Counted from the stretch's first letter, positions 55,427 to 64,000 are shown. The stretch: DNA of 64,000 nt from an uncultured Erythrobacter sp. (GCA_947502815.1 CANNBH010000001.1:3072818-3136817); one strand, 5' to 3'. Translations and numbers: made by a program. Notes: generated by a model from the sequence alone, not told the origin.

Positions 55427-56473
55427 TTACGCTGTGACGAATTCAAGCTCAGGTCCCTGAGCGATACGATATTGGCCCGCTGGGAAAGCCTCCCCATCAA
55501 GGATGAATTGGTCCTCAATCTCCAGGATGAACTGCGGCGTTGTGATCTGATGAATGCCGCGTTCGCGCAGGCGATCGGGCAGTTTCCCGCGCAAAACCGC
55601 TGGGATCAAAAAGGCCGAACGGCGCGAAATTTGATCCAGCACAACCAGTTTCAGCCCGCTTCTCAGGGGGCCAAAGGGCTTTATCCGCGCAGGCATCGTT
55701 TCCAGCGTGGAAGCGAACAGCAATTGCCGCCAAGCAGGATCACCAAGCCCGCTGTGCTCCATTTCCGCCTGTTGCGCGCCCAACCGCAATGTCATGCGCG
55801 AACCGCGCCGCCACGAATTTGTGCGCGAGGCGAAGAACCATTGAAGGACGCCCCAGGCCGTTGTCACGCCAACCGCCATTGAGTTGAACGCGCCCAATCT
55901 GTGCGCGCTTTGGCCAGCCTTGGTTGCAGTCGTAAACGCCCCTGCCCCCATGATGAAGCCCAGCACATGACTGTCTGTTGCATCGCCTTGCGGAGTGACG
56001 GCGATCGGACGGCGGCGAACGCGCGCGCCGTGATCCAACGCGTCAATCGCATCTTGCAAACTCCAATCCGGCGGCACGCCCAAATCCACGGTCAAAGCGT
56101 TGGTCTTGCCTTTCGGAAGAACCGCAATTGCTGGCCAATCGTTGCCAAAAATTGCCGCGCCGCAGGTTAAGACATCGCGCACAGTCCCATCGCCGCCATT
56201 TATGACGAGCAGATCAATCCCGCGGTCCGCGAATTCTGCCAAAGCATCGGGCAATTGCGATCTGTCACCGGGCTTTGCGATATGGACATGGGGGCTGATC
56301 CCGCAATCGAAATCGGCCCCTTGGTTGCCGTGGCTGCGCGGGTTGTAGATCACGCCGACACACGGCGCCTCACCGCGCGCGCGCTGGCGCCGCGCGCCAT
56401 TTGGACGCGTGCCTTGTGCTGCTGGCTTTGCGACATGCGGGAGCTGCGCAAATTCGTAAATTGGCGTGGCCAT
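55427..56473 (-). CDS. Diacylglycerol kinase-like lipid kinase
   Basis: The 348-residue protein has a DAGK catalytic domain: VIYNPRSHGN, the nucleotide loop VINGGDGTVRDVL, VLPKGKTNALTVDLG and a C-terminal EIEDQFILDGE. The N-terminal ~35 residues are basic and unstructured. It should phosphorylate diacylglycerol, a sphingoid base or a related lipid at the membrane. Sphingomonads carry glycosphingolipids, so a sphingosine-type substrate is an alternative. It heads a two-gene unit with the nucleotidyltransferase-like gene and is divergent from the M20 gene across 218 bp. Confidence 0.87.
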   Translation of the reverse strand: MATPIYEFAQLPHVAKPAAQGTRPNGARRQRARGEAPCVGVIYNPRSHGNQGADFDCGISPHVHIAKPGDRSQLPDALAEFADRGIDLLVINGGDGTVRDVLTCGAAIFGNDWPAIAVLPKGKTNALTVDLGVPPDWSLQDAIDALDHGARVRRRPIAVTPQGDATDSHVLGFIMGAGAFTTATKAGQSAHRLGAFNSMAVGVTTAWGVLQWFFASRTNSWRRGSRMTLRLGAQQAEMEHSGLGDPAWRQLLFASTLETMPARIKPFGPLRSGLKLVVLDQISRRSAFLIPAVLRGKLPDRLRERGIHQITTPQFILEIEDQFILDGEAFPAGQYRIAQGPELEFVTA

Positions 56474-56691
56474 GTCCGTTCCTTAAGGGTTGGGGGGCAA
56501 CATTGCCACTGTGTATCTAATGATCACTTGCGTTTTTCGCACGGTGTCACCGGCTGGTTACATTGGCACAAAGAGCAGTTTGGCAAGGGCCGTGAGCTGT
56601 TTTGAAAGGCAAGAGCGCGTCATCCATGCTTTTCTTGAGACGGTGCACATTTGGCACTGGCATCGCCAGCCCCCGCCGCTAGTCTGGAGGC

Positions 56692-57897
56692 ATGCTGACA
56701 GACACTTTGCTAAAATCCGCTCATTCCCTTGCGCCTGATATCGTGGCCTTGCGCCGTGCCATCCATGCTGAGCCTGAACTCGGCTTGCATTGCCCCGCGA
56801 CGATGGAAAAGGTGCGCAATGCGCTGGATGGCCTGCCGTTAGAATGGCGCAGCGGGCCATCAACCACAGGCGCGGTCGCCACACTAACGGGTGGTCGTGC
56901 GACCGGTGAAACGCCCCGCGTCTTGCTGCGCGGGGATATGGACGCGCTGCCGATGGATGAGAAAACAGGGCTGGATTTTGCCTCCACCATACCGGGCCGG
57001 ATGCATGCCTGCGGGCACGACACCCACACAGCCATGCTGGTGGGCGCGGCAAAGCTGTTGGCGGACCAGCGCGATACACTGGCCGGGACGGTCGATTTCA
57101 TGTTTCAACCCGGCGAAGAAGGGCACCACGGCGCGCGCTTTATGATCGACGATGGCTTGATCGATCCGCTTCCCGATGCCGCCTTTGCTCTGCACATAAT
57201 GCCCAATGCAAAATTCGGGGTTTTGGCAGGCCGCGCTGGGCCATTGATGGCAGCAGCGGACCAATTCACCATCGCTGTAAACGGCAAGGGCGGACACGCC
57301 TCCATGCCGCATGACTGCGCCGATCCCGTCCCGGCCGCAGCCGCCATTGTTGGCGCGATCCAAGCGATGGTGACGCGCCGGTTTAACGCGGCCAGCGCGG
57401 TTGTGGTAACCGTCACCCGCATTCAGACCGGCACAACCTTCAACGTCATCCCCGATGATGCCGTGTTGCAAGGGACGATCCGCACACTTTCGGCCGAGCA
57501 TCGAACCAAGATCCATGAGCTGATCGCGCAAACTGCGGCTGACACCGCGCGGGCGCATGGGGTTGAGGCGACGTGCGAGATTGAGCACGGATTTCCCGTC
57601 ACCCTGTGCGATGAACGCGCCGTCAAACTGGGTGAGAAGGTCGCACGCAGCATCGCCGATGGAACAGAAGGTTGGCATGATTTGCCCGCTCCGATAATGG
57701 GCGCGGAAGATTTCTCTTATGTCCTTGAGAAAGTGCCCGGCGCGATGTTTTTCCTCGGCGTGGCGCCCGAAGGCGACAATTGGAGCCAATGCTGCGCCAT
57801 CCATTCCCCGCGTATGCATGTCGATGAAACCGCCCTACCGCGAGGCACAGCCATGCTGGCCGGATGCGCGTTGGAATATATCGAAAACGGATTTTAG
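56692..57897 (+). CDS. M20D-family amidohydrolase (hippurate/amino-acylase type)
   Basis: The 401-residue cytoplasmic metallo-enzyme hydrolyses N-acyl amino acids or related amides. Metal ligands are seen in RGDMDALPM, HACGHDTHTAML, FQPGEEGHHGARF and the C-terminal MGAEDFSYV; the dimerisation domain begins NGKGGHASMPHD. All key residues are present. The ATG at 56692 has GGAGG only one base away, so initiation at a near downstream codon is possible. It stands alone and fits the peptide-use theme of the region. Confidence 0.92.
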   Translation: MLTDTLLKSAHSLAPDIVALRRAIHAEPELGLHCPATMEKVRNALDGLPLEWRSGPSTTGAVATLTGGRATGETPRVLLRGDMDALPMDEKTGLDFASTIPGRMHACGHDTHTAMLVGAAKLLADQRDTLAGTVDFMFQPGEEGHHGARFMIDDGLIDPLPDAAFALHIMPNAKFGVLAGRAGPLMAAADQFTIAVNGKGGHASMPHDCADPVPAAAAIVGAIQAMVTRRFNAASAVVVTVTRIQTGTTFNVIPDDAVLQGTIRTLSAEHRTKIHELIAQTAADTARAHGVEATCEIEHGFPVTLCDERAVKLGEKVARSIADGTEGWHDLPAPIMGAEDFSYVLEKVPGAMFFLGVAPEGDNWSQCCAIHSPRMHVDETALPRGTAMLAGCALEYIENGF

Positions 57898-58052
57898 GGC
57901 GCAAGGCATGGCGGCCCCGGTGTGATGCAGGTGTGATCTAGGGGTGATCCCGCAGCGAACTTGATAGGTAATTTGTTGTAAAACCCGGCGCGAAAGCTGG
58001 CGAGAGGGGCCGCGCTGTGCGATTACCAAGGGAATGATAGGGAAACATCGCC

Positions 58053-59363
58053 ATGTTTAAGACCATCAAACCTTTGGCCTTGGCCGCCGTTATGGCGGCG
58101 CTTTGCACTTTTGCTGGCCCAGCCTCTGCGCGCGGTGCCGACAGTGTGACCTACACGGTCGTGTCGGGCGACACCCTGCATTCCATCGCCCGCCGGTATT
58201 TGAAAGAGGGCGCGACCGCTGGCCAGCTCCAACGGATCAACCGCGTGCGCAATCCGCGGCGGCTTAGCATTGATCGCACTTTGCGCATTCCGCGGCAGAT
58301 GCTGAAATACGACGATGTGCAATTGACGGTCGATACGCTTGCAGGCGACGTCACCATCGCAGGAGGCACCCCGGTCAAAGGCAGGGTGCTGTCAGTGGGG
58401 CAAGAAATCGTCACACAGCGCAACGGTTTTATCAGCTTCGTCGGAACATACGGCGGGCGCATCTCATTGCCCTCAAACACAACCGCCGTTCTCGAAAGGG
58501 CCCGGCTCTACACGCTTGGCAACACGTTGGATGTTGATTTCAGAGTGATCCGTGGGCGCGTCAATGCGACATCTCCCACCTTGGAGGGGCAAGGCCGACT
58601 GCGCATGCGCACACCATTGGCAACCACGGCCGTGCGCGGGACCGAATTTCGCGTCGCCTATGATCCGCAAAACAGCGATGTCAGCCTCACCGAAGTGACC
58701 GAAGGCGAAGTCCAAGTCGCCGCCGGCAATGAAAGCCGCGCCGCACCCGCCGGTTTTGGCGTCTCCAGCAGCGCAACCGGCGTCAGCGAGCCAGAAGCCC
58801 TTCTGCCCCCTCCTGTCTTTGTGGATGGCAACACGGTGCAAACCGGCGAAACGCTCAATTTTGCATTCGAGCCCGTATCGGGCGCGCAGGGATACCGTGT
58901 GCAAATCGCCAAGGATCTCGGCCATAATGATATAATAACGGAACAGGTGGTCGACACCGAAACGGTGGAATTTGCTGGGCTCGACAACGCCCGATATTAT
59001 GTCCGCGCGCGGTCAATTTCACCAAGCGGGCTCGAAGGATTATTAAGCCTAGAGAGCGAGTCATTCTTGCGCAAACGGCTCGATGTGGCGGGCGTGGCAG
59101 GCGAAGATCTGTTGTTCGACGGGTTCAAGTTTACATGGACCCCTGAAAGCGGTGGAAGCGCCACTTTCGCGTTCCAATTGTGGTTGCAGGATGCCCCAGA
59201 GGTTTTGCTGTTTGACCAAGTGGGCCTCACCGAAACTGAGATCACACTGACCAATCTTGCCAATGGCAAATATGATTGGCGCGTTGCCGTGGCGGAAACA
59301 GACCCAGAAGAGGGTTTGATTAAAGTTTGGGGCCCAGTCCAAACATTTAATGTCAACGATTGA
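58053..59363 (+). CDS. Exported LysM / FecR-domain protein
   Basis: The 436-residue protein has a signal peptide (residues 1-26), a LysM domain (about 33-80, YTVVSGDTLHSIARRYL), a FecR-like domain (about 92-210, with TPLATTAVRGTEFRVAY and TEGEVQVAAG) and two fibronectin-III-like modules to the C-terminus. LysM binds peptidoglycan; this FecR form lies outside the usual sigma/TonB systems. The start has AGGGA at 9 nt. It is followed 79 nt later by a CHASE2 histidine kinase, a pairing suggesting that it presents an envelope signal to CHASE2. Confidence 0.88.
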   Translation: MFKTIKPLALAAVMAALCTFAGPASARGADSVTYTVVSGDTLHSIARRYLKEGATAGQLQRINRVRNPRRLSIDRTLRIPRQMLKYDDVQLTVDTLAGDVTIAGGTPVKGRVLSVGQEIVTQRNGFISFVGTYGGRISLPSNTTAVLERARLYTLGNTLDVDFRVIRGRVNATSPTLEGQGRLRMRTPLATTAVRGTEFRVAYDPQNSDVSLTEVTEGEVQVAAGNESRAAPAGFGVSSSATGVSEPEALLPPPVFVDGNTVQTGETLNFAFEPVSGAQGYRVQIAKDLGHNDIITEQVVDTETVEFAGLDNARYYVRARSISPSGLEGLLSLESESFLRKRLDVAGVAGEDLLFDGFKFTWTPESGGSATFAFQLWLQDAPEVLLFDQVGLTETEITLTNLANGKYDWRVAVAETDPEEGLIKVWGPVQTFNVND

Positions 59364-59442
59364 CGCAATTTCCAATGCGCCGAGGTGGAAGAATATGTTC
59401 GGTGCGCTGGTGTTTTAAGAATTGGCAAGAGGTGGCTTGGCA

Positions 59443-61677
59443 ATGAAAGCGGTTGGGAAGGCGGTTGGGAAAGCGATTGGTCAAACGGGCCGACTGTTTG
59501 GCGAATGGGCGTTCCTGCTCATCGTGTCGATATTGGGCGCAATTTATTTGCAATCCAGCGGCCTGACCGGACGGCTCGACAACCAATTGCTCGACAGCGC
59601 CTCTTCGCTTGTTCAGCTGGCGCATTCCGATGATATCGTCTTGGTCGCAATCGACGATAGAAGCCTTGCCGAAGTGTCCGCATGGCCTTGGCCGCGCAGC
59701 ACGCATGCAGACCTGATTGACCGGCTGAATGAGGCAGGCGCGCGGGCGATAGTTTTGGATGTTTTGTTTGTTGAAAATGGCATCGCAGAGGACGACGCGG
59801 CGCTGGCACAGGCCATGGCGCGGGCTGGCAACACTGTGCTGCCTCACACATTCACCGCTCGGCCTGACGTCCGCACCGGGGTCGATCCTCTTTATCCGCT
59901 GCCTGAGTTGCGCAGCGCGGCCGCTGGGGTAGGTCATGTTGTCGCCGAACCCGATGCCGACGGAATCTTGCGCCGTTTCGAACTGATCACTGCAACTGAT
60001 CAGGGTGAATACCCGCATTTGGCCTTGGAGGTGCTCGACCTGATAGGCCAGAGCACGGATCAATTCAGGCCGGGCCAGACCGCGCTGATCCCATTTCCTC
60101 CCGACAATTTGTTCGTGACCTATTCGGCCAGCCAAGTGTTGAACGGCGAAGCTGTTGCTGAGTATTTTGACGGCAAGATCGTGCTGATTGGCGCCACCGC
60201 ACAGGGTATGGGCGACAGATATTCGGTCGCCTCAGGCGACGTCGGATTGATGACCGGTGTCGAAACGCAGGGCAATCTCTTGAACGCCTTGATGGCCGAT
60301 ATCGTGATCGATCCAGCCGGTGAAGGAGCGCGGACAGCGCTGGCAATCATCACGCTTTTCATCCTTTTTGCAGCCTTTTGGTATGTCTCTCCCAAAATCA
60401 GCCTGACGGTCACGCTCAGCCTAGTCTTTGGCGTTTTGGCGATCTGCCTGTCTTTGCTTACGCTGGCGCATATTTGGCTGCCGGTCGCGCCGGTCGTGAT
60501 TATGATTGGTTTGGCCTATCCCCTTTGGAGCTGGCGCCGATTGAGCCATGTCAGCCGCTATCTAGACCGGGAAGCGGCCCGCATGATGCGCGGCAATGAA
60601 AGCGTAAGCCATGGCGGCAATTCGGGCCGCAGGAAAATCCAAGGCATGGAATATGTCGCCCGGCAGGTGGAGCGGGTTCGCGGTCTGATCACGTCAATCG
60701 AAGGGTCGCTGGCGTTCTTGCGCCAAGTGATCGAGGCGGCGCCGGATGCGATGATCGTGATCGACGGCAACGGCAAAGTGCAGATGCTCAACGCCAAGGC
60801 CGATCAGATCTTTCCCGATTGGGATGCACAAGACCCGCTGTCATTGGATGATTTGTTCCAATTCGGCAGAGCCAGCGCGCAGCGCGATGGGGATGAATTG
60901 CTAACCGAAGATGGCCGGATATTCCTTATCGCCAAAGCGCCGCTGGGATCATTGCCGCAAGCCGATGACGCCTTGACGGGTGATATTCTTGCTCTGCGGG
61001 AGATCACCGATCTGCGGCGGCTCGATCAAGAGCGGAAACAAATGCTGGAATTTCTCTCGCACGATATGCGCACGCCGCAGGTTGCGATTATTGGCCTGAC
61101 CCGCAAACCAGACAAAAGCCCGCACGGTCCCGATACGATGGCGCGGATCAAGAAACAGGCGGAACGCACGCTCAAACTGGCGGATGATTTCGTGCAATTG
61201 GCCCGGCTCGAAAGCCCGGAACTGCAGCTTGAAGACAGCGATATCAGCGCGTTGATAGAGGAAGCCTGCGACCGCGCCTATGTCTTGGCCGAGGCGAAGC
61301 AAATCCGGATCGAACAGCAATTGCCAGCAGAACCCTGCTTTGCCGATGTGGACGCATCCTTGATCGCGCGCATGCTCGACAATTTGATCGGCAATGCGGT
61401 GAAATATTCACCCCAAGATTCGCGCATCACAGTGAAACTGGGCGTAACCCCCAAAGGGACGCATCAGATATTCGTCTCTGATGAAGGGGCAGGATTGCCA
61501 GAGGCGCGGATTAAGGATCCGTTTGCCCGCTTTGGTGCCCATGCCACCCATGCCGGGCCAAGCGCTGGATTGGGATTGGCCTTGGTCAAAAAGGTCGTCG
61601 ATGCGCATTCGGGCACAATCGAAGTGACTTCTCAGCCGGGAAGCGGCACGCAATTTGCGATCACATTGGCGACCTAA
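59443..61677 (+). CDS. CHASE2-domain sensor histidine kinase
   Basis: The 744-residue protein has one N-terminal membrane segment (about 22-38), a large periplasmic CHASE2 domain (about 40-290), three membrane segments (about 298-364), a PAS-like domain (about 425-530), and a kinase core: H540 in FLSHDMRTPQ, N-box DNLIGNAVKYSP, G1 DEGAGL and G2 GLGLALVKK. The start MKAVGKAVGKAIG at 59443 contains a short repeat and is preferred to a TTG at 59422. Divergently read RR at 62220-62921, with the lipoprotein between, is its most likely partner. Confidence 0.92.
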   Translation: MKAVGKAVGKAIGQTGRLFGEWAFLLIVSILGAIYLQSSGLTGRLDNQLLDSASSLVQLAHSDDIVLVAIDDRSLAEVSAWPWPRSTHADLIDRLNEAGARAIVLDVLFVENGIAEDDAALAQAMARAGNTVLPHTFTARPDVRTGVDPLYPLPELRSAAAGVGHVVAEPDADGILRRFELITATDQGEYPHLALEVLDLIGQSTDQFRPGQTALIPFPPDNLFVTYSASQVLNGEAVAEYFDGKIVLIGATAQGMGDRYSVASGDVGLMTGVETQGNLLNALMADIVIDPAGEGARTALAIITLFILFAAFWYVSPKISLTVTLSLVFGVLAICLSLLTLAHIWLPVAPVVIMIGLAYPLWSWRRLSHVSRYLDREAARMMRGNESVSHGGNSGRRKIQGMEYVARQVERVRGLITSIEGSLAFLRQVIEAAPDAMIVIDGNGKVQMLNAKADQIFPDWDAQDPLSLDDLFQFGRASAQRDGDELLTEDGRIFLIAKAPLGSLPQADDALTGDILALREITDLRRLDQERKQMLEFLSHDMRTPQVAIIGLTRKPDKSPHGPDTMARIKKQAERTLKLADDFVQLARLESPELQLEDSDISALIEEACDRAYVLAEAKQIRIEQQLPAEPCFADVDASLIARMLDNLIGNAVKYSPQDSRITVKLGVTPKGTHQIFVSDEGAGLPEARIKDPFARFGAHATHAGPSAGLGLALVKKVVDAHSGTIEVTSQPGSGTQFAITLAT

Positions 61678-61686
61678 ACGCGCGCC

Positions 61687-62193
61687 TCAAGGCTGATCGA
61701 GAAAATCCGCCACCAATCGATCGGCCAAAACGCGCAAAGATGCATCGTCAAATTCGCAGTCTGTCGCTGTGCCCTGCCCGCGATAGGCAACGCTGCCGTC
61801 TGTTTTATTGAGAAGAAGCAAAGTGCCGCGCAAGACCTTTGGTTTGCATTTGTCAAAGCGGCGGGGTTTGCGCGGCGGTGTGATCCAATCATCCGGCTCA
61901 GCGCTAGGGCCGCGCACGCCCATTTCTGCCGACCCAACCGACACTGCGTAATCCGCCAGCAATGGCGCCGTATCCGCAGACTGCAAACCTTGCCGTGCAA
62001 AGGCATCGATCAAAGCGGCGGCAAAGCGCGCTTTTAAAGTCTGGTCACCGCTATCCGGCGCAGCGATGGCAATCTGTCCCGGCCGCGCCGCGGCGCCATA
62101 GTCGGTGGACGTGATCGTAAGCGGTACAGCAACCGCACAGGCCGATAGCGCGAGCGCACAGCCGACCAACAGCCCCCGTGTCCCCCAACGCAT
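61687..62193 (-). CDS. Hypothetical lipoprotein
   Basis: The 168-residue protein has a lipoprotein signal (MRWGTRGLLVGCALALSACA, lipobox LSAC) and a domain of unknown type (VLADRLVADFLDQP at its end; a pair of cysteines at FDKCKPK and ATDCEFD). A GTG at 62223 overlapping the regulator stop by GTGA would add ten residues before the signal and is an alternative start. It is downstream of the response regulator on the same strand and 9 nt from the convergent kinase stop, so it may be part of the same signalling unit. Confidence 0.75.
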   Translation of the reverse strand: MRWGTRGLLVGCALALSACAVAVPLTITSTDYGAAARPGQIAIAAPDSGDQTLKARFAAALIDAFARQGLQSADTAPLLADYAVSVGSAEMGVRGPSAEPDDWITPPRKPRRFDKCKPKVLRGTLLLLNKTDGSVAYRGQGTATDCEFDDASLRVLADRLVADFLDQP

Positions 62194-62219
62194 TCTACCA
62201 TTTTGCAATTCAGTTTGGA

Positions 62220-62921
62220 TCACACATCCTCATTGGCTTCGACGGATTTATCCATCCGATACCCGAAACCAAAGACAGTTTGAATGGCAAATCCATGTTT
62301 GGGCCGCAGTTCCAATTTGGATCGTATCCGCGACACGTGCAAATCCAACGTCCGGCTCTCAACCTCAGGCACGCTGCCCCAAACTTCGCCAAAGATATAG
62401 GCGCGCGACAGTGGCCGGTTGAGGTTGTCAAAGAACAGGATCGCCAAATCGGCTTCTTTGTTGGTCAAATTCAGCGCCTCGCCATCGCGCGAAATTTGTT
62501 TCGTCACTCGATCTACTTCGTAGAGCCCAAATTTCCCAAATCGTTCCGGCCCGCCAACGTTCGTGCGGCGGTGCGCGGCCTCGATCCGGGCGAGGATAAC
62601 CTCTTCGCTTTCCGGTTTAACAACATAATCCACCGCGCCCGCTTCCAAGCCCAAAACCACGTCGGATTTGTCGGAACGACTGGTGAGGATGATAAAGGCA
62701 GGCGGGTTTTGGAGGCTCGACGTTGCCCATTTCACAATGTCCAAGCCTGTGCGGCCTGGCATATTCCAATCGACCAGCACCACGTCACATGTCTCACGCT
62801 TTAAAAAAGTCGTGAGCTCTGTGCCAGAGCGAAACCGCTCACATTGATGCGCGGTCCCGTCAATCGCGTTGCCAAGCTGCTCCAGCAGCTCTGGATCATC
62901 ATCCGCTATCGCGATTCTCAT
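62220..62921 (-). CDS. OmpR-family response regulator
   Basis: The 233-residue protein has a receiver domain with the acidic pair at residues 7-9 (ADDDPELL), phosphoacceptor D51 (VVLVDWNMPG), T80 and K102 (VVKPESEE), followed by a winged-helix DNA-binding domain (about 130-225: LTNKEADLAILFFDN, RTLDLHVSRIRSKL). It should be phosphorylated by a histidine kinase; the CHASE2 kinase next door on the opposite strand is the obvious candidate. The start has AAGGGG about 9 nt upstream. Confidence 0.92.
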   Translation of the reverse strand: MRIAIADDDPELLEQLGNAIDGTAHQCERFRSGTELTTFLKRETCDVVLVDWNMPGRTGLDIVKWATSSLQNPPAFIILTSRSDKSDVVLGLEAGAVDYVVKPESEEVILARIEAAHRRTNVGGPERFGKFGLYEVDRVTKQISRDGEALNLTNKEADLAILFFDNLNRPLSRAYIFGEVWGSVPEVESRTLDLHVSRIRSKLELRPKHGFAIQTVFGFGYRMDKSVEANEDV

Positions 62922-63232
62922 GTTTTGCGCCCCTTCTTACTCCGCCAGCAATCCCGCCGCGTTTGGCCTTCTTACCCCTGATAGACGCTGGAAAGGCGGA
63001 GGCGGCAAGGGATTGTGGCGTAACAGAGGCAGATATTACAAGAAATTACGAGTTTTGCAGGTGCGCAGGGTAGGCGTCCGGCACCTTTCAATGCCTGCGG
63101 GTCTGCTCAGATGGCGGAGAAATGCGGTATTAGGTAGCAAACGCACAAAAACTCGATGAGAGCTTCTAACCGCTTTTCAAGATTTGTGACTGCGTTCAAG
63201 GCAAACCATCTGGCAGATCATAGCTATATTCG
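62922..63232. other. Intergenic stretch of 311 bp without a supported gene
   Basis: No ORF here has a convincing start, ribosome binding site or recognisable product, and I see no tRNA or terminator. The left part should hold the promoter of the minus-strand response regulator. From about 63120 to the right the sequence becomes visibly more AT-rich, marking a change of composition into the accessory pair at the edge. Confidence 0.5.
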
Positions 63233-63691
63233 CTAGATTAACTCAGCTCCGGGAATTTCAACAAACCATGAGGCGGTTTGCGCCAATTGCCTTTTCTTTC
63301 CCTTAGTGAACTTACCCCATAAACCGCCGTGATAAGGATTTTCTTCATCGGACTGCTTGTTTGGTAACGGATCAAATCCGACTTGCAATTCAAGCGACCT
63401 GATGAATTCTACATTGAAGATCACAGACCCTATCCAGCGGGGACTTGTGACCCACTCCTCTACTGATAGACCGTCAGCCTCGATGAACTTTGGAATGTCG
63501 ATGGACATACCGCCGCCGGGGTCTGTTGACCCTTGATAGGCTTTGCTCGAAATTCGCCGCCGCCCATCTTTATCAGTGCAGAGTTGCAGCTCAGAAATCC
63601 TCCGAACTATGTTGTCAGCGTCGTCGATCTCATCATGGTCGTGAGGTTTGACAAGCCCGTTTTCATCATGCGGCGGCGGGTTCGGCAACAA
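63233..63691 (-). CDS. Hypothetical protein, second gene of an overlapping accessory pair
   Basis: The 152-residue protein is not recognised. It has a His/Asp-rich N-terminal tail (KPHDHDEIDDADNIVRRISE) and a C-terminal half with NPYHGGLWGKFTKGKKRQLA, a basic, possibly nucleic-acid-contacting stretch. Its only usable start is a TTG at 63691, with GGAG at 7-nt spacing, inside the end of the upstream gene (26-nt overlap), so translation is probably coupled. Composition is more AT-rich than its neighbours. An accessory or toxin-antitoxin-like pair is possible but not shown. Confidence 0.6.
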   Translation of the reverse strand: MLPNPPPHDENGLVKPHDHDEIDDADNIVRRISELQLCTDKDGRRRISSKAYQGSTDPGGGMSIDIPKFIEADGLSVEEWVTSPRWIGSVIFNVEFIRSLELQVGFDPLPNKQSDEENPYHGGLWGKFTKGKKRQLAQTASWFVEIPGAELI

Positions 63692-64000
63692 CCGGCTCCG
63701 TTACCTTGCGCACCCATTCAGACGCGATGGTGAAGTCAGATTTCAGAAGCTGCTCTTCGCCATCGGGACCGGTCTCGTACGATGCGAACCACGCTTCGAC
63801 TTTGTATGGGCCACGAATATCGAGTTCGATGTCTCCGTTATCCGTATGCCACTCGATCTGGAGATCGCCTTGCACGCCCGGAATGATCTGTGGCGCAGGA
63901 GAGTCCTCAGGGCAAATGTGCTCAAGCATCTGTAGCGCGAAGTTGGCCGTATCGAACCGAACCGCACGCCCATGATAACCGTCCCATCCACGTGGCAGGG
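63666..64000 (-). CDS. Hypothetical protein, first gene of the pair, cut by the window edge
   Basis: About 111 C-terminal residues are visible, beginning LPRGWDGYHGRAVRFDTANF and running through PQIIPGVQGDLQIEWHTDNG to a hydrophobic-poor tail. The GWDGYxG then APQIxPxxxGxxxxEW layout is one I associate with small proteins of mobile or phage-like gene pairs, but I cannot name a function. No start is in the window. It overlaps the following gene by 26 nt in another frame. Confidence 0.6.
   Translation of the reverse strand, partial: LPRGWDGYHGRAVRFDTANFALQMLEHICPEDSPAPQIIPGVQGDLQIEWHTDNGDIELDIRGPYKVEAWFASYETGPDGEEQLLKSDFTIASEWVRKVTEPVVAEPAAA

Noticed and set aside
62869..63159. 96-codon plus-strand frame across the response-regulator start
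   Set aside because: It begins inside the regulator gene in antisense, is low-complexity basic sequence and has no ribosome binding site.
1..64000. CRISPR arrays, insertion sequences, prophage or rRNA genes
   Set aside because: Looked for regularly spaced repeats, transposase motifs, integrases and rRNA core sequences; none seen.

Overview
This 64 kb window looks like ordinary chromosome from a Gram-negative alphaproteobacterium, most likely Sphingomonadales (Erythrobacteraceae-like). The grounds are protein families and gene order rather than any marker gene: a roughly 1570-residue NAD-glutamate dehydrogenase, a CYP153-type P450, the order rpe / heparinase-like protein / purH, an alphaproteobacterial IhfB, MlaA, and many lipoproteins and twin-arginine substrates. 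Coding density is high, and ATGA or GTGA start/stop overlaps are frequent. I see no prophage, insertion sequence, CRISPR array or rRNA. One tRNA gene (tRNA-Leu, anticodon UAA) is present.

Layout. 0-8.9 kb: a truncated acyl-CoA ligase, an M23 endopeptidase, and a glnE-bcp-DUF455 operon, then an M28 lipoprotein peptidase and an agmatine-deiminase-like enzyme on the other strand. 8.9-13.4 kb: thrS with a downstream TauE-like permease. In front of thrS is a short leader ORF with six consecutive Thr codons and mutually exclusive RNA pairings. Divergent from it is a four-gene overlapping operon of three small membrane proteins and a Cro/CI-type regulator, preceded by 21-bp direct repeats. 13.4-29.5 kb: PhoD phosphatase, hydrolase-TPR-flavin oxidoreductase operon, glutamate dehydrogenase, ferredoxin reductase, queG, an ABC-2 exporter, CYP153, MsrB. 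29.5-37 kb: a three-gene envelope cluster (GT-C-like protein, GtrA, FAD oxidoreductase), a PilZ protein, tRNA-Leu, a CPA2 antiporter, ihfB and a GntR regulator.

37-49.3 kb: a POT peptide transporter followed by a tandem amidohydrolase pair (the second without its metal ligands) and an FKBP; then NnrU, MlaA, dxs, a Zur-like regulator and exported MsrA. 49.4-57.9 kb: purH, the heparinase-like protein, rpe, a DUF2141 protein, a diacylglycerol kinase paired with a nucleotidyltransferase-like protein, and an M20 amidohydrolase. 58-64 kb: a signalling locus (LysM/FecR protein, CHASE2 histidine kinase, lipoprotein, OmpR-type regulator), then a more AT-rich edge with an overlapping pair of unrecognised accessory genes, cut by the window end.

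Themes: peptide use (M28 peptidase, POT transporter, amidohydrolases, M20), envelope upkeep (M23, MlaA, GtrA cluster, lipid kinase pair, FecR/CHASE2) and repair of oxidised protein (BCP, exported MsrA and MsrB). The most original signals are the threonine leader/attenuator before thrS, the four-gene membrane/HTH operon with helically phased operators, the kinase-nucleotidyltransferase pair, the ligand-less amidohydrolase and a set of structured leaders whose 3' arms reach or abut ribosome binding sites. All calls come from reading the sequence; no database search was run.
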